Origin: Macrotis lagotis
Lineage: Eukaryota > Chordata > Mammalia > Peramelemorphia > Peramelidae
Assembly (NCBI RefSeq): GCF_037893015.1
Contig: NC_133661.1
Span: 187,882,809-187,946,808, forward strand
Length of the DNA stretch: 64,000 bases
Direction of reading: 5' to 3'
Positions 21,367 to 33,581 of the stretch are shown here, one piece after another; within the stretch, counting starts at the first letter, position 1; every line of letters begins with the position of its first letter. A program made the translations under genes and the position numbers. The notes beneath the pieces were generated by a model. The model saw only the letters and a program-made list of their open reading frames with translations. It did not search any database and was not told the origin of the DNA.

Positions 21367-22285
21367 TGATGCAATAACATTGTGTAAGAAGTTCAAGTAC
21401 TTTATAAAGAACATTGGAGTTTTATTCAGGTGTACCTTTTAATTTTCTATATATAATGTCATAGGCTAGGAAGTGCTAATTAGATAGGAATTGAGACCTT
21501 TTTAACTTTATTTCCAGGTATAGAACACCAAATGGGTTGGGGTGGAGGTGAATGTTCCAAAAAAAAAAAAGGGGCAGAATAGAGATACTAGGAAGGAGAA
21601 TCTCTAGCACAAAAATAGCAAAAAGACATTGTAATAAATGAGTCAGAGTCTTTAAACCTGTAATTTTTTAATAATAATATAGTAACCAGATAGATTAATG
21701 GCATTTTGAAGAAGGCCTTCATGCAGTATAAGGAATTATACATTTATCTTGAAAACTATAAGGAATAAATGAATGAAGGATTTTGATCATGGTTGTAATA
21801 GACTAAAGTAGTAAGTTTGGGAAATTCATTTGACAGGAGTGTTTAAAAAAGGAGAAGTTGTAATGATAACGATGTGATATGAGATTATCCTAAGTTGAAT
21901 GAAAAGAAAGCACTTGTTTGATATGCCATAAAAGGTGAGAATCAATAAGACTGGCTGATTTGTTTAATGTGGCAAGTAATATAATGGAATTTCAAGCCTC
22001 AAGTGTTAGAATAATGCTGATTTTATAGATTAAGTCATATAAACTAAGTCACATAGACTAAGTCATTATAGACTAAGAAACAAAAAAAGAGAGCAAGTTC
22101 TGTATGAAGACGACTTGGCTACAATATTATATATGTGCTAATTTTGACATACCAAGGGATTTTCAATTAGCAAGATTTTTGATACCTCAGGACCATAGAT
22201 GAAAATATATGATCATCATATTTTGTGATCACATTTGATCATATAAAGTAATATATTATATAATCTAAATCTCAGTGTGGGAAGA
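21367..22285. other. AT-rich intergenic DNA of unit 1
   Basis: No gene. 21380-21500 matches 56690-56790, and 22080-22285 matches 61870-62245 minus the SINE there. Confidence 0.5.
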
Positions 22286-22289
22286 GTTC

Positions 22290-22455
22290 TCATTATTTTT
22301 CAATCATTTCAGTTGTGTCTAACTCTTCATGACCCTTTTGGGGTTTTCTTGGCAAAGATGCTGGAGTAGATTACTATTTTCTTCTTCAGCTTATTTTTTA
22401 GATGAAGAAAATAAGACAAACAGGATCAATTAACTTGCCCAAGATCACATAACCA
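22290..22455 (-). repeat. CORE-type SINE relic
   Basis: 'TCAGTTGTGTCTAACTCTTC', 'ATGACCCTTTTGGGGTTTTC', 'TTGGCAAAGATGCTGGAGTA', then 'AACTTGCCCAAGATCACATA'. This is the reverse of the element at 23500-23730. A paralogous copy is at 62250-62395; in both places a GA microsatellite follows directly. Confidence 0.75.
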
Positions 22456-22529
22456 GGAAGAGACACACATACACAGAGAAAAAAGAGATAAAGAGTGAGA
22501 GAGAAATAGACAGACATATACATACACAC

Positions 22530-22610
<81 letters not shown>
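22530..22610. repeat. (GA)n microsatellite
   Basis: About 35 GA units. It creates long low-complexity Ser/Leu ORFs on the minus strand that are not genes. Confidence 0.97.
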
Positions 22611-22611
<1 letters not shown>

Positions 22612-23499
22612 AAGACAGAAAGAGATGAAGAGAAAACAGTAGGAAAACAGTTTTGGTAGGGAAGATGGTGGATTTGAAGAATAAAGAAGAGTAGAATAGT
22701 TCTGCAGTTGAAATAATATTGGTTTCAAGTAGCAGTTCAGTTGGCATTGGACTGTGTAACTTGAAATAGGTAATTTTTGCCTTTCCAGATTTCAATTTAA
22801 TCACCATGTAGAGATTAGATTAGATGTTCTTTATGGTCTGTTACAGCACTGATTTTCTTTAATTCTATGACTATGTGAGAAGAGTATCTAGATTGGCAGG
22901 AACACATGTATCAGGAATGTTGGACATCTAACAAGGATTGAGCTGGAGCAGATATTCACTGAGGGAAGGCCAGTTCTTTTTGGATCTTTCACCTTTGGTA
23001 TATTTCCTGTAGGTCACATCAAGGGCAGCAGACTGAATAACTTGAGAGTTAGTTAAATTTTTAGAAAATACTTTGTTGCTCTCCAAACAATCCTCTAATT
23101 AGTCATCTTCTGCAATTGAAATGAAGTGGGGGAATTTTTCTTGAGTCCTGTAGTTCAATATGGGGCAATGGGAAGAGCCCAGAGTTTGGAGACAGAGAAT
23201 TACATTTGATCAAATCATTTACTTTTTCTAGTCTCAGTTTCGTCATCTACAAAAATATGTGTTTTAGGGTGGATGACTCCTAAGATACTTTCCAGTACTC
23301 TCTCTGATCCGATGAGTTGGTCCATGCTTTCTCCTTTAGCTCCTCTCCCCGTCACCATTTTCCATATGAGAATATCTTGTACATAAACTTGAATTTCAGT
23401 TTTTAAAGAGTTGATAGCACTTTCATTTTCACCACTCAGCCTTTCATAAATCAGAGTTCAAGAAATAAGAGAACTACAACATTTCTGTAACAGATAGTT

Positions 23500-23735
23500 A
23501 TGTGGTGAAGTGGATAGAGTGCCTTGTTCAAAGTCATGAAGACTCATCTTCCTGAGTTCAAATCTCACCTCAGACATTAACTGGCTATGTAATCCTGGAC
23601 AAGTCATTTAACCATGTTTGCCTCAGTTTCCTCATTGGGGAAAATGAACTAAAGAAAAATAGCAAATCTCTTTAGTATCTTAGCCAAGAAAATCCCAAAT
23701 GGCATCATGAAGACTCATATGTAACTCAAGAACAA
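23500..23735 (+). repeat. CORE-type SINE
   Basis: Head 'GTGGTGAAGTGGATAGAGTG', middle 'GAGTTCAAATCTCACCTCAG', 'TGCCTCAGTTTCCTCATTGG', and end GCCAAGAAAATCCCAAATGG. Nearly full length but diverged. Confidence 0.8.
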
Positions 23736-23819
23736 TGACAATTTTTAACAAGAAGAGTATTTTGCACCTCTCAATAAATAAAAGTGATCCTATTTGATAA
23801 TTCTTGTCAGTACCTTCAC

Positions 23820-23975
23820 TTATGTGTTTACAAATCATTAGATTATAGATTTTTAGAGCTGGAAAGAACTTTTGAGATGCTTTGATGCAGCCCACTCATT
23901 TTATAGATCACATGTCAGAAGAACAAAGAGATTAATTTACTTGCCCAATGTTACATAGATGGACAAATGGAACCT
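23820..23975 (+). repeat. MIR3-like relic
   Basis: 'TTTTTAGAGCTGGAAAGAAC', a CCCACTCATTTTATAGATCA block and 'CTTGCCCAATGTTACATAGA' fit the MIR3-type order. Confidence 0.55.
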
Positions 23976-24590
23976 AGGTTTTGAATTGTATTCCAGCATT
24001 CTTTCTCTTCTTAGATTTTAGTAAATTAAAGATAAAAAAGTCTTCCTTGGCATATTTTTGTCCATGAATGTGGATATATTTAGTCTCTAAAGTCCTTTCA
24101 TTTTTGACATTACATGATTCTATCTATGGCTCTAATTTATGCTTTAGTGCAGTTATCATTGAGTAAGTTGAGAAATAAGAGGAGGATGAGGATATGAATA
24201 TTATATTTGGCAGAAAAAGATGAAAAAGGAGATGATGATCTTTCATGAATGGGATTTTTCTGAATGTAAGGAAATATTGTCTTTTATCACTAAAACAACA
24301 ATCAATCTTCACAAATAAATAATTAGAGAAGAGGAATAACTGCAGGTCAAGGGACCTTAGTGTAATATGGCTTATGTGTGAAATGCATGTTTCATAAGTT
24401 TTCCAAGAATCCCATGTCCAATTCTGTGGTATAATTAGACTATTAGTTGGATAGGAAATAATTCCTTGAGTTCCAGCAGACCCTGTGATTTTCTTGGCTG
24501 GTTGTGAGTGAAAGCAGAAAATTTCTTTTCTTTTGATATTGGGCAAGGTTACATGTCAACTTTGAAAAGTACATACTATCCACTCAGGTG
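23976..24590. other. Intergenic stretch without recognised gene
   Basis: AT-rich. A 140-codon minus-strand ORF (24124-24546) shows no motif that I recognise and has no obvious counterpart in the other units, so I do not call it. Confidence 0.5.
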
Positions 24591-26654
24591 TACAAAAGAG
24601 AAGTGAACTATCATTTATTCAGCAATGAAAACATGGAGTCAATAGCCAAGTGTTTTAAATGTAATCTAGTTTCCAGATACATGCAAAGAACAGGAATTTT
24701 AAAAGGGAGAGAAAAAGAGCCTATTCACACTCACTTAAGGAGTGTCATATTTTATTCTAGAATTTTATCTAAGAGACCTCTCATCTAGCTCCTTAAGATT
24801 GTGTTTAGTATCTGATCCTCATCAAATGGGTCAACCAAATTTCTTCTTCTGACAGGAAAATACAGCAGTTTACTACTAGCTACTTTCTCTATTCATAGTA
24901 GATCATTTTCCCCTGATACATTTAGTAGAGGTGTGCCAGGACTAATTACTGATTGCCCTTCTGAGCAGATCAATTTTATTTCCAGTAGGTTTTGGAAAGG
25001 AAGACCAACAAGACAGTCCAATGTCACTGTATATGGCTAGAATGGAACTTAGTGTCAAATAAGTGATATGGAAGTGAGGATTCTTGCATTGTATTAAAAG
25101 AGGTAGTGTGGAATTACAATAATGGCACATGTTTTTATAGATAGCATAAGTTTCTGTTTGTTTGCTAACTTGCACTTATGAGTTCACTGGGGAAATGAAC
25201 ATCCCATTTTTATTTCCACCTGTTTCTTCATCAATGCATTCTGGCACTTAGCTACATATCTGACTATTTCAGTATAATTAACCATCTTGGGATGATAAAT
25301 GCTTTGCTGATAGTCATACAGTTAGGATGTGTCACAGTCAGAATTGTGCTTAGGCCTGTCTGACTCCAAGATCAGCTTTTTAGCCATTGTGCCACATTGA
25401 TATTCAGGACTTGTTTGAGAATAAATGAATTCTTTTCCTCCTTTTGCAGAGGAGGAAACTGCTTTGTAGTGAAGAGATGGCTTTCCAACTATAATGCATT
25501 TAGTAACAGAAAATGCTAGTGAAGGTGCAGGTTCCTGTTTCTAAGTGAACTTGAACAGAAAATTGAGATTAACAGTAATAACAATAAGAGTAATGATGAC
25601 TTTTGTTACAGAAAATAAGAAACTTAAATAATAGCTGACATTACTATTTGAATAGTATTTTGCATAAAATGTCTTCTCTGATCCTCACAACAGACTTGAG
25701 GAAGGAATCACTTTCATTCCCATTAAAAATAAAAGGAATGTGGTTCAGAAAAGTTATATGACTGTATCAATGTCTCCCAATTGATAAAGGTCAGTGAAAA
25801 GATTTGAAACCAGACTTCCAGGATTCCATTTCTAGCTGGTCTTCCACTATGCCACTTTACCTGTACTGTAGTTCTTGTTATAGTATTAGATCACTGTGTG
25901 TAACACTGTGTAGCTCTCAGAATCTCAGTTTATTTCTCAGGGACCTTCCTGTTATATGATTTTATGCTTGTGATTTCAGGTGATATAGTAATCATTTAAG
26001 TGGGTATGGCTTTGGTAACTCTTGGGACAAGAGTGGAGCTTCCAGAAAAACTAGCAAACTCTGCTCTGATCTAGGAAATTCTAATGAAGAAGTTTCATTT
26101 TTAAGTGACTCTTCTTCAGGTGCCTCCCCAAAGGGGAAATTTCATATCTCTAAAAGCTTACATGAATAAAATAGAGAAAGAAGTCTTCAAAGATTTGACC
26201 ATACAAACAAAAATACTAGGAAAAAAGAACAAATTAAAAATCTCCAATAAATATCAAATTAGAAATTCTGAAAATCAAAGGCGAGATCTACAAAGTTGAA
26301 AGCAGGAAAATTATTGAACCAATAAATAAAACTAAGAGTAAGCTTAATTAAAAAATCAATAAAATGGATAATGTATATTTGATGAAAAAAAGAAGAAAAG
26401 TTTCAAAATTGAAAAAAGATGAATTCATCACCAATAAAGAGGAAATAAAAGTAATAATTATTTATGAACTGTTTTGCCTAACAGTATGCCAAAAAGTCTG
26501 ATTATCTCTCTGAAATGGGTGAACATTTGCAAAAATATGAAGTGCCAAAACTAACAGAAGAAATAAAATACTTGAACGACCACAGTATAGAGAAAGAAAT
26601 CAAACAAGTCATCAAGCAATTCATTAAGAAAAAAAAATTCAAAAGAAAAAAGAA

Positions 26655-26806
26655 CCAGGGACAGCTATGTGGCACACTGGATAGGTCACTGGCTTGGAGT
26701 CAGGAGTACCTGAGCTCAAATCTGGCCTCAGACCCTTAATAATTACCTAGCTGTGTGATCTTGGGCAAGCCACTTTAACCCCATTGTTTTGCAAAAAAAG
26801 TGCCAA
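26655..26806 (+). mobile_element. tRNA-derived SINE inside L1
   Basis: 'GGGACAGCTATGTGGCACAC', 'GGTCACTGGCTTGGAGTCAG', 'AATTACCTAGCTGTGTGATC', 'CCACTTTAACCCCATTGTTT', TGCAAAAAAA. It interrupts the L1 ORF2 sequence. Confidence 0.88.
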
Positions 26807-29147
26807 ATGAATTTGCAATTAGATTCCACCAAATATTTAAAGAACGATTGTTTGTTATACTTTATAAACTATTTGTTAAAATATATGAGTCAGACAAAAT
26901 TCCATTTATGACACAAATATGGTGCTGATACCTAGGAAGAGCAAAAGAGAAAGATGAAAATTATAAAACAAATTTGTAATGGATATTCGTGCAAACAAAT
27001 ATTAATAAAATTCTGAAAAGGAGATTGTAGTAATTTATCACAAGGATAATATGCTATGATTAGGTAGGATTTAATCAAGAATGCAGAGCTGGTACAATAT
27101 TAGGAAAACCATCAACATATTTGATCATGCCAGTATCAAACCTAACAGAAATCAAGTAATTGTGTCAATTGATAATAAACTAGCTCTGACAAAATATAGC
27201 ATTAATTCATATTAAAACACTAATAAGCATAGGAATTAGAGAAATTTCTCTTACAATGATAAGCTCTATCTATTTAAATCCACCACTAATAATTATATGT
27301 ATTGGAAATAAGTTAGAAACATCCCCAAAAAGATCAGGAGTGAAAGAAGGATGCCTGTTGTTATCACAATTATTCATTACTGTACTCGAAATGTTAGCTT
27401 TATCAATCAAAGAAGAAAAAATTGAGGGAATTAGAACAGGCAATGAGGAAACAAAACTTTCACTTTGTTCAGATAACGTAATGGTATACTTAGAGAATAC
27501 TAGAGAATCTATTAAAAATTACTTGAAACAACAACTTTAGCATATTTTCAGAATATAAAATAAGTCAATAAACATCAGCATTTCTATGTTTTATCAATAA
27601 AGTTCACAGCAGGAGATAAATTCCATTTAAAATAACTGTGGATAACATAAAATATTTGGCAATCTACCTGCCAACATAAATCCAGGAAGTATATGAATAA
27701 AATTACAAAATACTTTACATGAATAACTTCAAGTCTCAACAATTGGAAAAGTATCAATTGTTCATGGATAGACTGAGCTAATATAATAAAAATGACAATT
27801 CTACCTAAATTAATCTGCTTAATTCAGTGCCATAACAATCAAATTATCAGAAACTATTATTTTATAGAGCTAGAAAAATATAGAAAACAAAAATAGGAAC
27901 AAAATGTCATGAATATCAAAGGAATTAATGAGAAAATTCAAAAGAACATGGACTAACTGAACAATCTGCAAGTATATTATGAAGTAGCAGTCATCAAAAT
28001 TATTTTATATTGACAGAAATAGAGTGGTAGATTAGTGGAATAAATTATGTACAAAATAAACAGTAGATAAACCCAAAGACTTCAGCTTTTGGGATGAGAA
28101 TTCACTATTTGATAAAAATTGCTGGGAAAACTGGAAAATGCAATACACTAACTTGCCATAAAATAATATCCAACATTTTATATCAAGATACGGTTGAAAT
28201 GAGAACATTATTTAAACATAAAGAGTGTTAATATCAGCCAATTAGGAGAAAAAGGAAGAGTTTATCTGTCAGATGAATGGAGAGAAGGAAGAATTTATTA
28301 CCAAGGAAGATATTATTACTCATAATATTATGAAATGCAAATAAAATATTTTAATTACATTAAATTAAAAAGTTTTTGCAATGCAACTTGGAATAGAAGG
28401 AAAGCTGACATCTGGAAAACAATTTTTAAATATAGAGAGAATGAGTCAATTTATAAGAATACAAGTTATTCTTTAATTGATAAATTGTCAAATGGTATGA
28501 AGAGATAGTTTTCAGATGAAAAAATCAAAGTTATTTATAATCATATAAAAATGCTCTATATCATTATTGATCAGAGAAATGCAAATTAAAACTGAGGTAC
28601 TAGTTCATACCCACCAGATTCACTAATATGACAGAAGAGGAAAATGATAAATATTGGAGGCAATGTGGGAAAACTGGGAGTCTAATGTATTGTTGGAGTT
28701 GAGAACAGACCCAAACATTATGGGGAGTAATTACGAACTATGCTGAAAGGTTTATAAAACTTTGCATACTTTTTGATCCAGCAATACTATTCCTTGGTGT
28801 GTATTACAAAGAGATCACAAAAAGGGAAAAGGACCCACATGTACAAAAATATTGATAGCATCTCTTTCTGTGGTGTTATTTATAGCAGCTCTTTTTGTAG
28901 TGACAAATAATTGGAAATTGAAGATATGACCATCAACTGAGGAATGACTGAAAAAGTTGAGGTATATGAATGTAATGGGATGCTATTGTTCTATAAGATA
29001 TGATGAGTAGGATGTTTTCAGATAAATGTGGAAAGACATGCATGAATTGATGCTTAATGAAATGAACAGAAAAAGAACACTGTACACATTAACAGCAACA
29101 TTGAGTGATGATCAACTAGAATATACTTATCTCTTTTCGGGAATACA

Positions 29148-29455
29148 ACGATTCAAGGTGGCTAGTTGGTGCAGTGGATAGAGAACTGGCCTTGGAGTGT
29201 GGAGGACAGAAGTTCGAATTTAACCTCAGACATTTGATATTCACCAGCTGTGCGACTTTGGGCAAGTCACTTAGCACTGATTTTCTATATCCAGGGGCAA
29301 TTTCAAACGTTTTGATCCAAATGATTCTGGAGGAGAAAGTGAGGCTGGTGACTTGGCACAGCAACCCCTCACACAAATTCGATTCATGTGCTTGTCATAG
29401 CATGACCTCTCTGAAGTTATGGCCCTCTTCTAAAAGGAAGGATAAAACATTATAA
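29148..29455 (+). mobile_element. Full-length SINE with RTE-like tail, inside L1
   Basis: tRNA-like head 'GGTGCAGTGGATAGAGAACT', body 'GACTTTGGGCAAGTCACTTA', then 'ATGATTCTGGAGGAGAAAGT' and tail 'GATTCATGTGCTTGTCATAG ... GGCCCTCTTCTAAAAGGAAG'. This is the complete form of the truncated copies at 21056, 43880 and 45905. Small ORFs on both strands here are shadows. Confidence 0.85.
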
Positions 29456-29533
29456 AGATTAGCATTTTGAACCAAGTACAATTCCAAAAGTGTTATGATG
29501 GAAAATGCTTTCACAACCAGATAAAGAACTATG

Positions 29534-29543
29534 GTGTCTGAAT
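29534..29543. repeat. Left target-site duplication of the RTE insertion
   Basis: GTGTCTGAAT, repeated exactly at 33572-33581. Both fall in L1 3' UTR sequence that reads continuously once the RTE is removed (...AACTATGGTGTCTGAAT then GCAGATCAAAGCATACT). Confidence 0.85.
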
Positions 29544-31236
29544 AATGGTAGATTGATTGGTTCTTGTCCTTTGTTTTTCAAAGAAGACCAAAATGACTTC
29601 ACTATGTTTAAGAGAAATTACAGTGAGCTTGACTGTGGTTGATCAGAGTAATATGAACTTGGAATGCTCTACAACAGGTTGGGTATAAATAATCTATGTA
29701 AACACCTGGGGTGGGTACTCTAAACTTATGCATGTCCTTTGAGCTACTTCAATTCTGTTTTCTTTCTAGGGTGCAGAATCCTCTCTGATAAGGGCATGTT
29801 ATGCTGGACAGTCCTGTGCCAATGTCTCCCATGATGTAGAATCTATTGTAAAGTTCTTCAATGATACTTTTAGGGTCTCAGTATTTTTTTTTCTAACCCC
29901 CTTGTGAGTGCTTGCCCTGTGTGAATTCCCCATAAAAAGTTTTTTCTTTTTTTTTTTTTTTTGGCAAACATACATCTGGCATTCTAACAACATGTCCAGT
30001 TTATTGTAGTTGCACTCTCTGTAGTAATATTGGAATTCTAGGTAGTTTAGCTTGAGAAAGTATCTCAGTGTCTATATCTTCTCCTGCCAAGTTATCTTCA
30101 GAATCTTCGGAAGACAATTTAAATGGCAGCGATTCAGTTTCCTGAAATGGCACTGGTAGACTGTCCAGGTTTCATGGACATATAGCAAAAAGGTCAGCAC
30201 AATAGCTCTTTATGCTTTCAGTTTTGTAATCAGTCTAATACCTCTTCTCTCCCACACTTTCTTTCAGAGCCTCCCAAATACTGAGCTAGCTCTGGCAATG
30301 TATGTGTCATTCTCATTGACAATGTGTACCTCCTTGAAAGAATGTTATCAAGATAAGTGTAATTGTCCAGAGTACTCAAAAGTTCTCTATTTGCTGTGAT
30401 CAAAGGATGAATGGTGCTGTGCTGGCTGATGGAGCTCCTATGTTAATTATTAGACCAAAGTCAACACAAACAGCAGAGAATAATTCCAAACTTTGTTGCA
30501 GGCTGCATTGAGTGCACAGTCACCTACAAACAGAAGATCTTTTACCAACACTACCTCCACTTTGGTCTTGGCTTATAATCTTTTTAAGTTGAAGAATTTG
30601 CTTTTAGTGTGGTAGCTGACTTTGAGGCCATGTTCAACCTCAGTGAAGCCACTTGATTACATGGCTGAAAATATCATGATAAAACACATGAGAATATGGA
30701 CATATACTCGTTTCACTCCATTGGTTACTGGGAAATCTCAAGAGCATCATCCACAATCCAGAACCTGGGCAAGCATACCATCATGGAATTGCCGTACAAT
30801 ACTGATGAACTTCCCTTATCAACCAAATTTTGACATAATCCATAAACCTTCACAGCTGACAGAATCAAAAGCCTTGGTCAGATCTTCAAATGTTGTATAC
30901 AGACCCTTATTCTGTTTTGTTCCTGGCATTTTCCTAGAATTGTTGGGCAGCAACTGTTTCTCAATCCTTTCTGAAAACACACTAGCTCTCAAGGAGCTTA
31001 CCATCTTCCAGGTGAAGGATCAACCTCCGGAGGACTCTGGCAAGAATCTTACCAGCAATGACTAAAAGAGAAATATTCCTGTGATTGTCACAGGACAATC
31101 CCTTTACCTTTATAGAGATGGACAATGATGGCATCAATAAATTCTTGGGGGATAATCTCTTCATGCAATATAACCTGGAAAATTTCAGCCAGTTTTTATA
31201 TGAGCAATGGACCCCCTAGCCTGTAGATCTCAGTTG

Positions 31237-31242
31237 GAATAG
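31237..31242. repeat. Left 6-bp target-site duplication of the solo LTR
   Basis: GAATAG directly before the LTR, repeated exactly at 31669-31674. Confidence 0.9.
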
Positions 31243-31668
31243 TGTCGAGTCTGGAGGAGGGACCCAGGCCGACATCAATATGATGCATAAGCTGGTTCGT
31301 TTATTGATCACAGGATACATACTTTTATACTCTACATTTGCGTAACCAATTACATAAGCGTTTTAGCAAGCATTTTTTCACATGCATACCTTGTGTATGT
31401 CTTAGGTGATTGTTTTGAGAACTAAACAGTGTTCTGCTAAACAGAGAGAAGATTGTTTTGAGAACCAAACAGTGACTTGATAAACAAAGTGCAGAAGGTA
31501 ATTATCTCAGAATGTGCTATCTATCTGGGCCTGGGAATGTACCTCCTAGCTCACACATGCAGCTGCTCCCTTGTCTAAGCTCTGAAGCACATCTTGCTTG
31601 TTAAAGCACATAACTATTTCTGTGTTAACCCTTCATAGCTCTTAGCCTGGAATACATATGACACAACA
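31243..31668 (-). mobile_element. Solo LTR of an endogenous retrovirus (fossil)
   Basis: A 426-bp segment interrupting the RTE sequence. It has inverted ends TGT...ACA (minus-strand start TGTTGTGT, end ACTCGACA) and an exact 6-bp target repeat, GAATAG. An AATAAA signal lies on the minus strand near 31300. It carries no internal viral genes, so it is a solo LTR left by LTR-LTR recombination. A 6-bp duplication fits ERV-K-like (class II) elements, though class II is inferred. It is absent from RTE copy 1 (position about 1280-1300), and the intact target repeats point to a relatively recent insertion, younger than the host RTE. Confidence 0.88.
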
Positions 31669-31674
31669 GAATAG
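31669..31674. repeat. Right 6-bp target-site duplication of the solo LTR
   Basis: GAATAG, identical to 31237-31242. Confidence 0.9.
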
Positions 31675-31989
31675 AATCAGCATCATGTTCTTTGCCACTT
31701 AAAAGGAGAGTAATGGGATTCAAAAATCTCTTCTTCAGTTGGAACTTCAGCTAAGGACTAATTGACTTCAACTTGAGGTAAATAGTCAATGGATCATGTC
31801 CCTACCACTAATTATTTTGTATCCATCAACACTGAGTAGTTGAGTTGCATCCTATGTCTTTGGCTCATAAATAGCCTTCAAGGCATCATAAAATCATTTT
31901 TGATTTAGCACTATCTACAAGATTTGAATTTTATCTGACTTCTTCTTGAGCCAAGAGTCCTGCATCTCTCTCAGCCTCACTTGTACTTT

Positions 31990-32132
31990 TCTTTTTATAA
32001 TGCAATGGGGTTAAGTGAGTTGCCCAAGGTCACACACCTAGGTAATTATTACGTGTCTGAGGCTGGATTTGAACTCAGGTACTACTGACTCCAGGGTTGA
32101 TGCTCTATCAACTATACCACTTAGTTGTCCCC
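31990..32132 (-). mobile_element. tRNA-derived SINE inside the RTE LINE
   Basis: Reverse SINE ('GGGGTTAAGTGAGTTGCCCA', CACACACCTAGGTAATTATT, 'GATTTGAACTCAGGTACTAC', CCACTTAGTTGTCCC). It is flanked by TGTACTTT at 31982-31989 and 32133-32140. RTE copy 1 reads CTTGTACTTTACC without the SINE, confirming the empty site. Confidence 0.92.
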
Positions 32133-33581
32133 TGTACTTTACTTTTGATGGAATTAAATGCTGCCTTCTTAGAAATGAATGGACTATCCTGCTGGTAAAC
32201 CTTATGGAGTTCTTGTTCTCCATTTAGCAGCTTCTATATTTCCTCATTCTTTTCATCAAACCAGTCTTGGTGTTTGCAAGTCTTCTTGCCCAGATGATCA
32301 AATGCAGTGCTGAACACCAGAAAAGCTGCCTACTCTTTTTCTGCTCCACTGTTGCCAGCAGTTTGTTGGCTCAGTTTTCTTTCCAACAAACGTTTCCCAC
32401 TCAGAGAGACACCCTGATGTCTTGACATTAATTCTTCTAATATTTATTTTTCCTTGGGGTAGCTGCTTTGGTTGAATGTGAATATTTAGCTTAGAGAGGA
32501 TGGAGACTGATCTGTCCATCACTCTGCACTGCACATTACCTTTGTTACTCTCACATCCTGTAGGTCTCTTCTCCTTACAATCGCATAGTCTACTAGATAC
32601 CAATGTTTGCTATGAGGGTGCATCAAGGAAGTTTTATTGTGTTTGGGTAAATGGAAGACAGAATTTGTGATGAGAAGGTCATGAGATGCATGTCTTCAGT
32701 AGTAGGTGACTATTACTGTTGCTGTTTACAATTTCATTCCTCCCAACAATTTCCTGTCACATCAGGTAATCCAAGTCTATTCTAGCATTAAAGTCACCCA
32801 GGATTATAAGCTTGACCTCTTTTGGTACATTGATGATAAGAATCTCCAGGTCTTCATAAAATTTTTCTTTAACTTCATCAGTATTTGTCATGGTGGGAGC
32901 ATAGGCACTGATGGTAGTGGCATGATGTTTTTTCTGGAAGTGACAATCTCATTGTCATGAACCTGTCATTCACTCTTTTTGGTAGGCTTGATTCAAGAAT
33001 GTTGATTAGATTAGTTTTGATTGCAAAACCTTCAATGTGTTTCCCTTCACAGAAACCACTCCAGAAAAATGTGCATTCAGTTTTGACTTCTGGCCCCCAT
33101 CTGACAGCCTTGTTTTACTCAGGCTTGCTATTTGGATAAGAAGCCTGTTAAGTTCCCTTGCATTAAAAGTTGTACATCTTTCAGGGCTATTGGATCTTGT
33201 GTTGTGGAATCTTCTTTGAAGAACTTTTTGTAGATTTTTTTGTGTCTTGACTGCACTGTGGGATCTCAACCTGCCCCAATAATCAGGTTGGGATTGGGTA
33301 AACAGACAATTTTTTAGGGCAACTTTTCACGTGTTTTCCTCACATCAGGGGGTGAGCAGTGTGATCCTTAAACGGTCTGCTCAGTCACTTAGGGAGCTGC
33401 TGAATCTCACTGCTACTTTTAGTGGGGAAGTGACCCCATGACCTGGGCCACCTGAGTGAAGGGATGTGACTACAGCTCTCACTGTATCTGAACCTGCTGC
33501 TTTGGAACTTGTCTTTGCCATAGGACTTTGAGGAATGGTTATGAGTGATGACTTTTGATGCCTGGGTAACTGTGTCTGAAT

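Larger units (their letters stand above)
9440..26126. repeat. OR-cluster tandem unit 1
   Basis: A long block whose parts recur elsewhere in order. 9450-9600 matches 63845-63975. 11775-13380 matches 44345-45840 and partly 47340-48060. 15200-20640 matches 49980-55735. 20640-20880 plus 21366-21500 matches 56480-56790. 24590-26126 matches 36063-37560 and 58780-59400. It holds one intact OR gene and one OR pseudogene. Several insertions in this block are absent at the matching position of unit 3 (14610-15215, 20889-21365), and the reverse also holds. Boundaries are by eye. Confidence 0.75.
26131..29533 (+). mobile_element. L1 LINE, ORF2 to 3' UTR, 5'-truncated (first part)
   Basis: Begins in ORF2 after the endonuclease ('ATATCTCTAAAAGCTTACAT' = ISLKAYMNK) and runs through a decayed RT. 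Positions 27256-27540 read VKEGCLLLSQLFITVLEMLA then KLSLCSDNVMVYLENT, where the family has KQGCPLSPLLFN...FADDM. The CTT-KLKS and CWKGC regions follow near 28370-28690. An RTE element interrupts its 3' UTR at 29534; it resumes at 33582. Two SINEs are nested in it. Multiple stops; not active. Confidence 0.88.
29544..33571 (-). mobile_element. RTE-type LINE, near full length, copy 2
   Basis: Read on the minus strand, the 5' leader starts at 33571. An apurinic-like endonuclease region follows (33006-33269: ARELNRLLIQIASLSKTRLS and KLNAHFSG; family form ARELxRYxxDIAALSETRL). Then come RT blocks (30819-31004: GTKQNKGLYTTFEDLTKAFD), the C-terminal region near 30160, and a 3' end (29560-29595) shared with the tails of the RTE-type SINEs. 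Without its nested LTR and SINE it is about 3.45 kb, close to the roughly 3.3 kb expected for an intact RTE. Frames are heavily broken. Because the insertion joins two halves of one L1, it is younger than that L1. Confidence 0.88.

Noticed and set aside
22426-22807. Minus-strand ORFs rich in Ser-Leu
   Set aside because: Translation of a (GA)n microsatellite; low complexity with no gene context.
24124-24546. 140-codon minus-strand ORF
   Set aside because: No recognised domain, no paralog in the other units, and AT-rich composition; a chance ORF is likelier.
33006-33269. 87-codon minus ORF and overlapping plus ORFs
   Set aside because: Part of the RTE endonuclease region and its antisense; described as a LINE, not as a separate gene.
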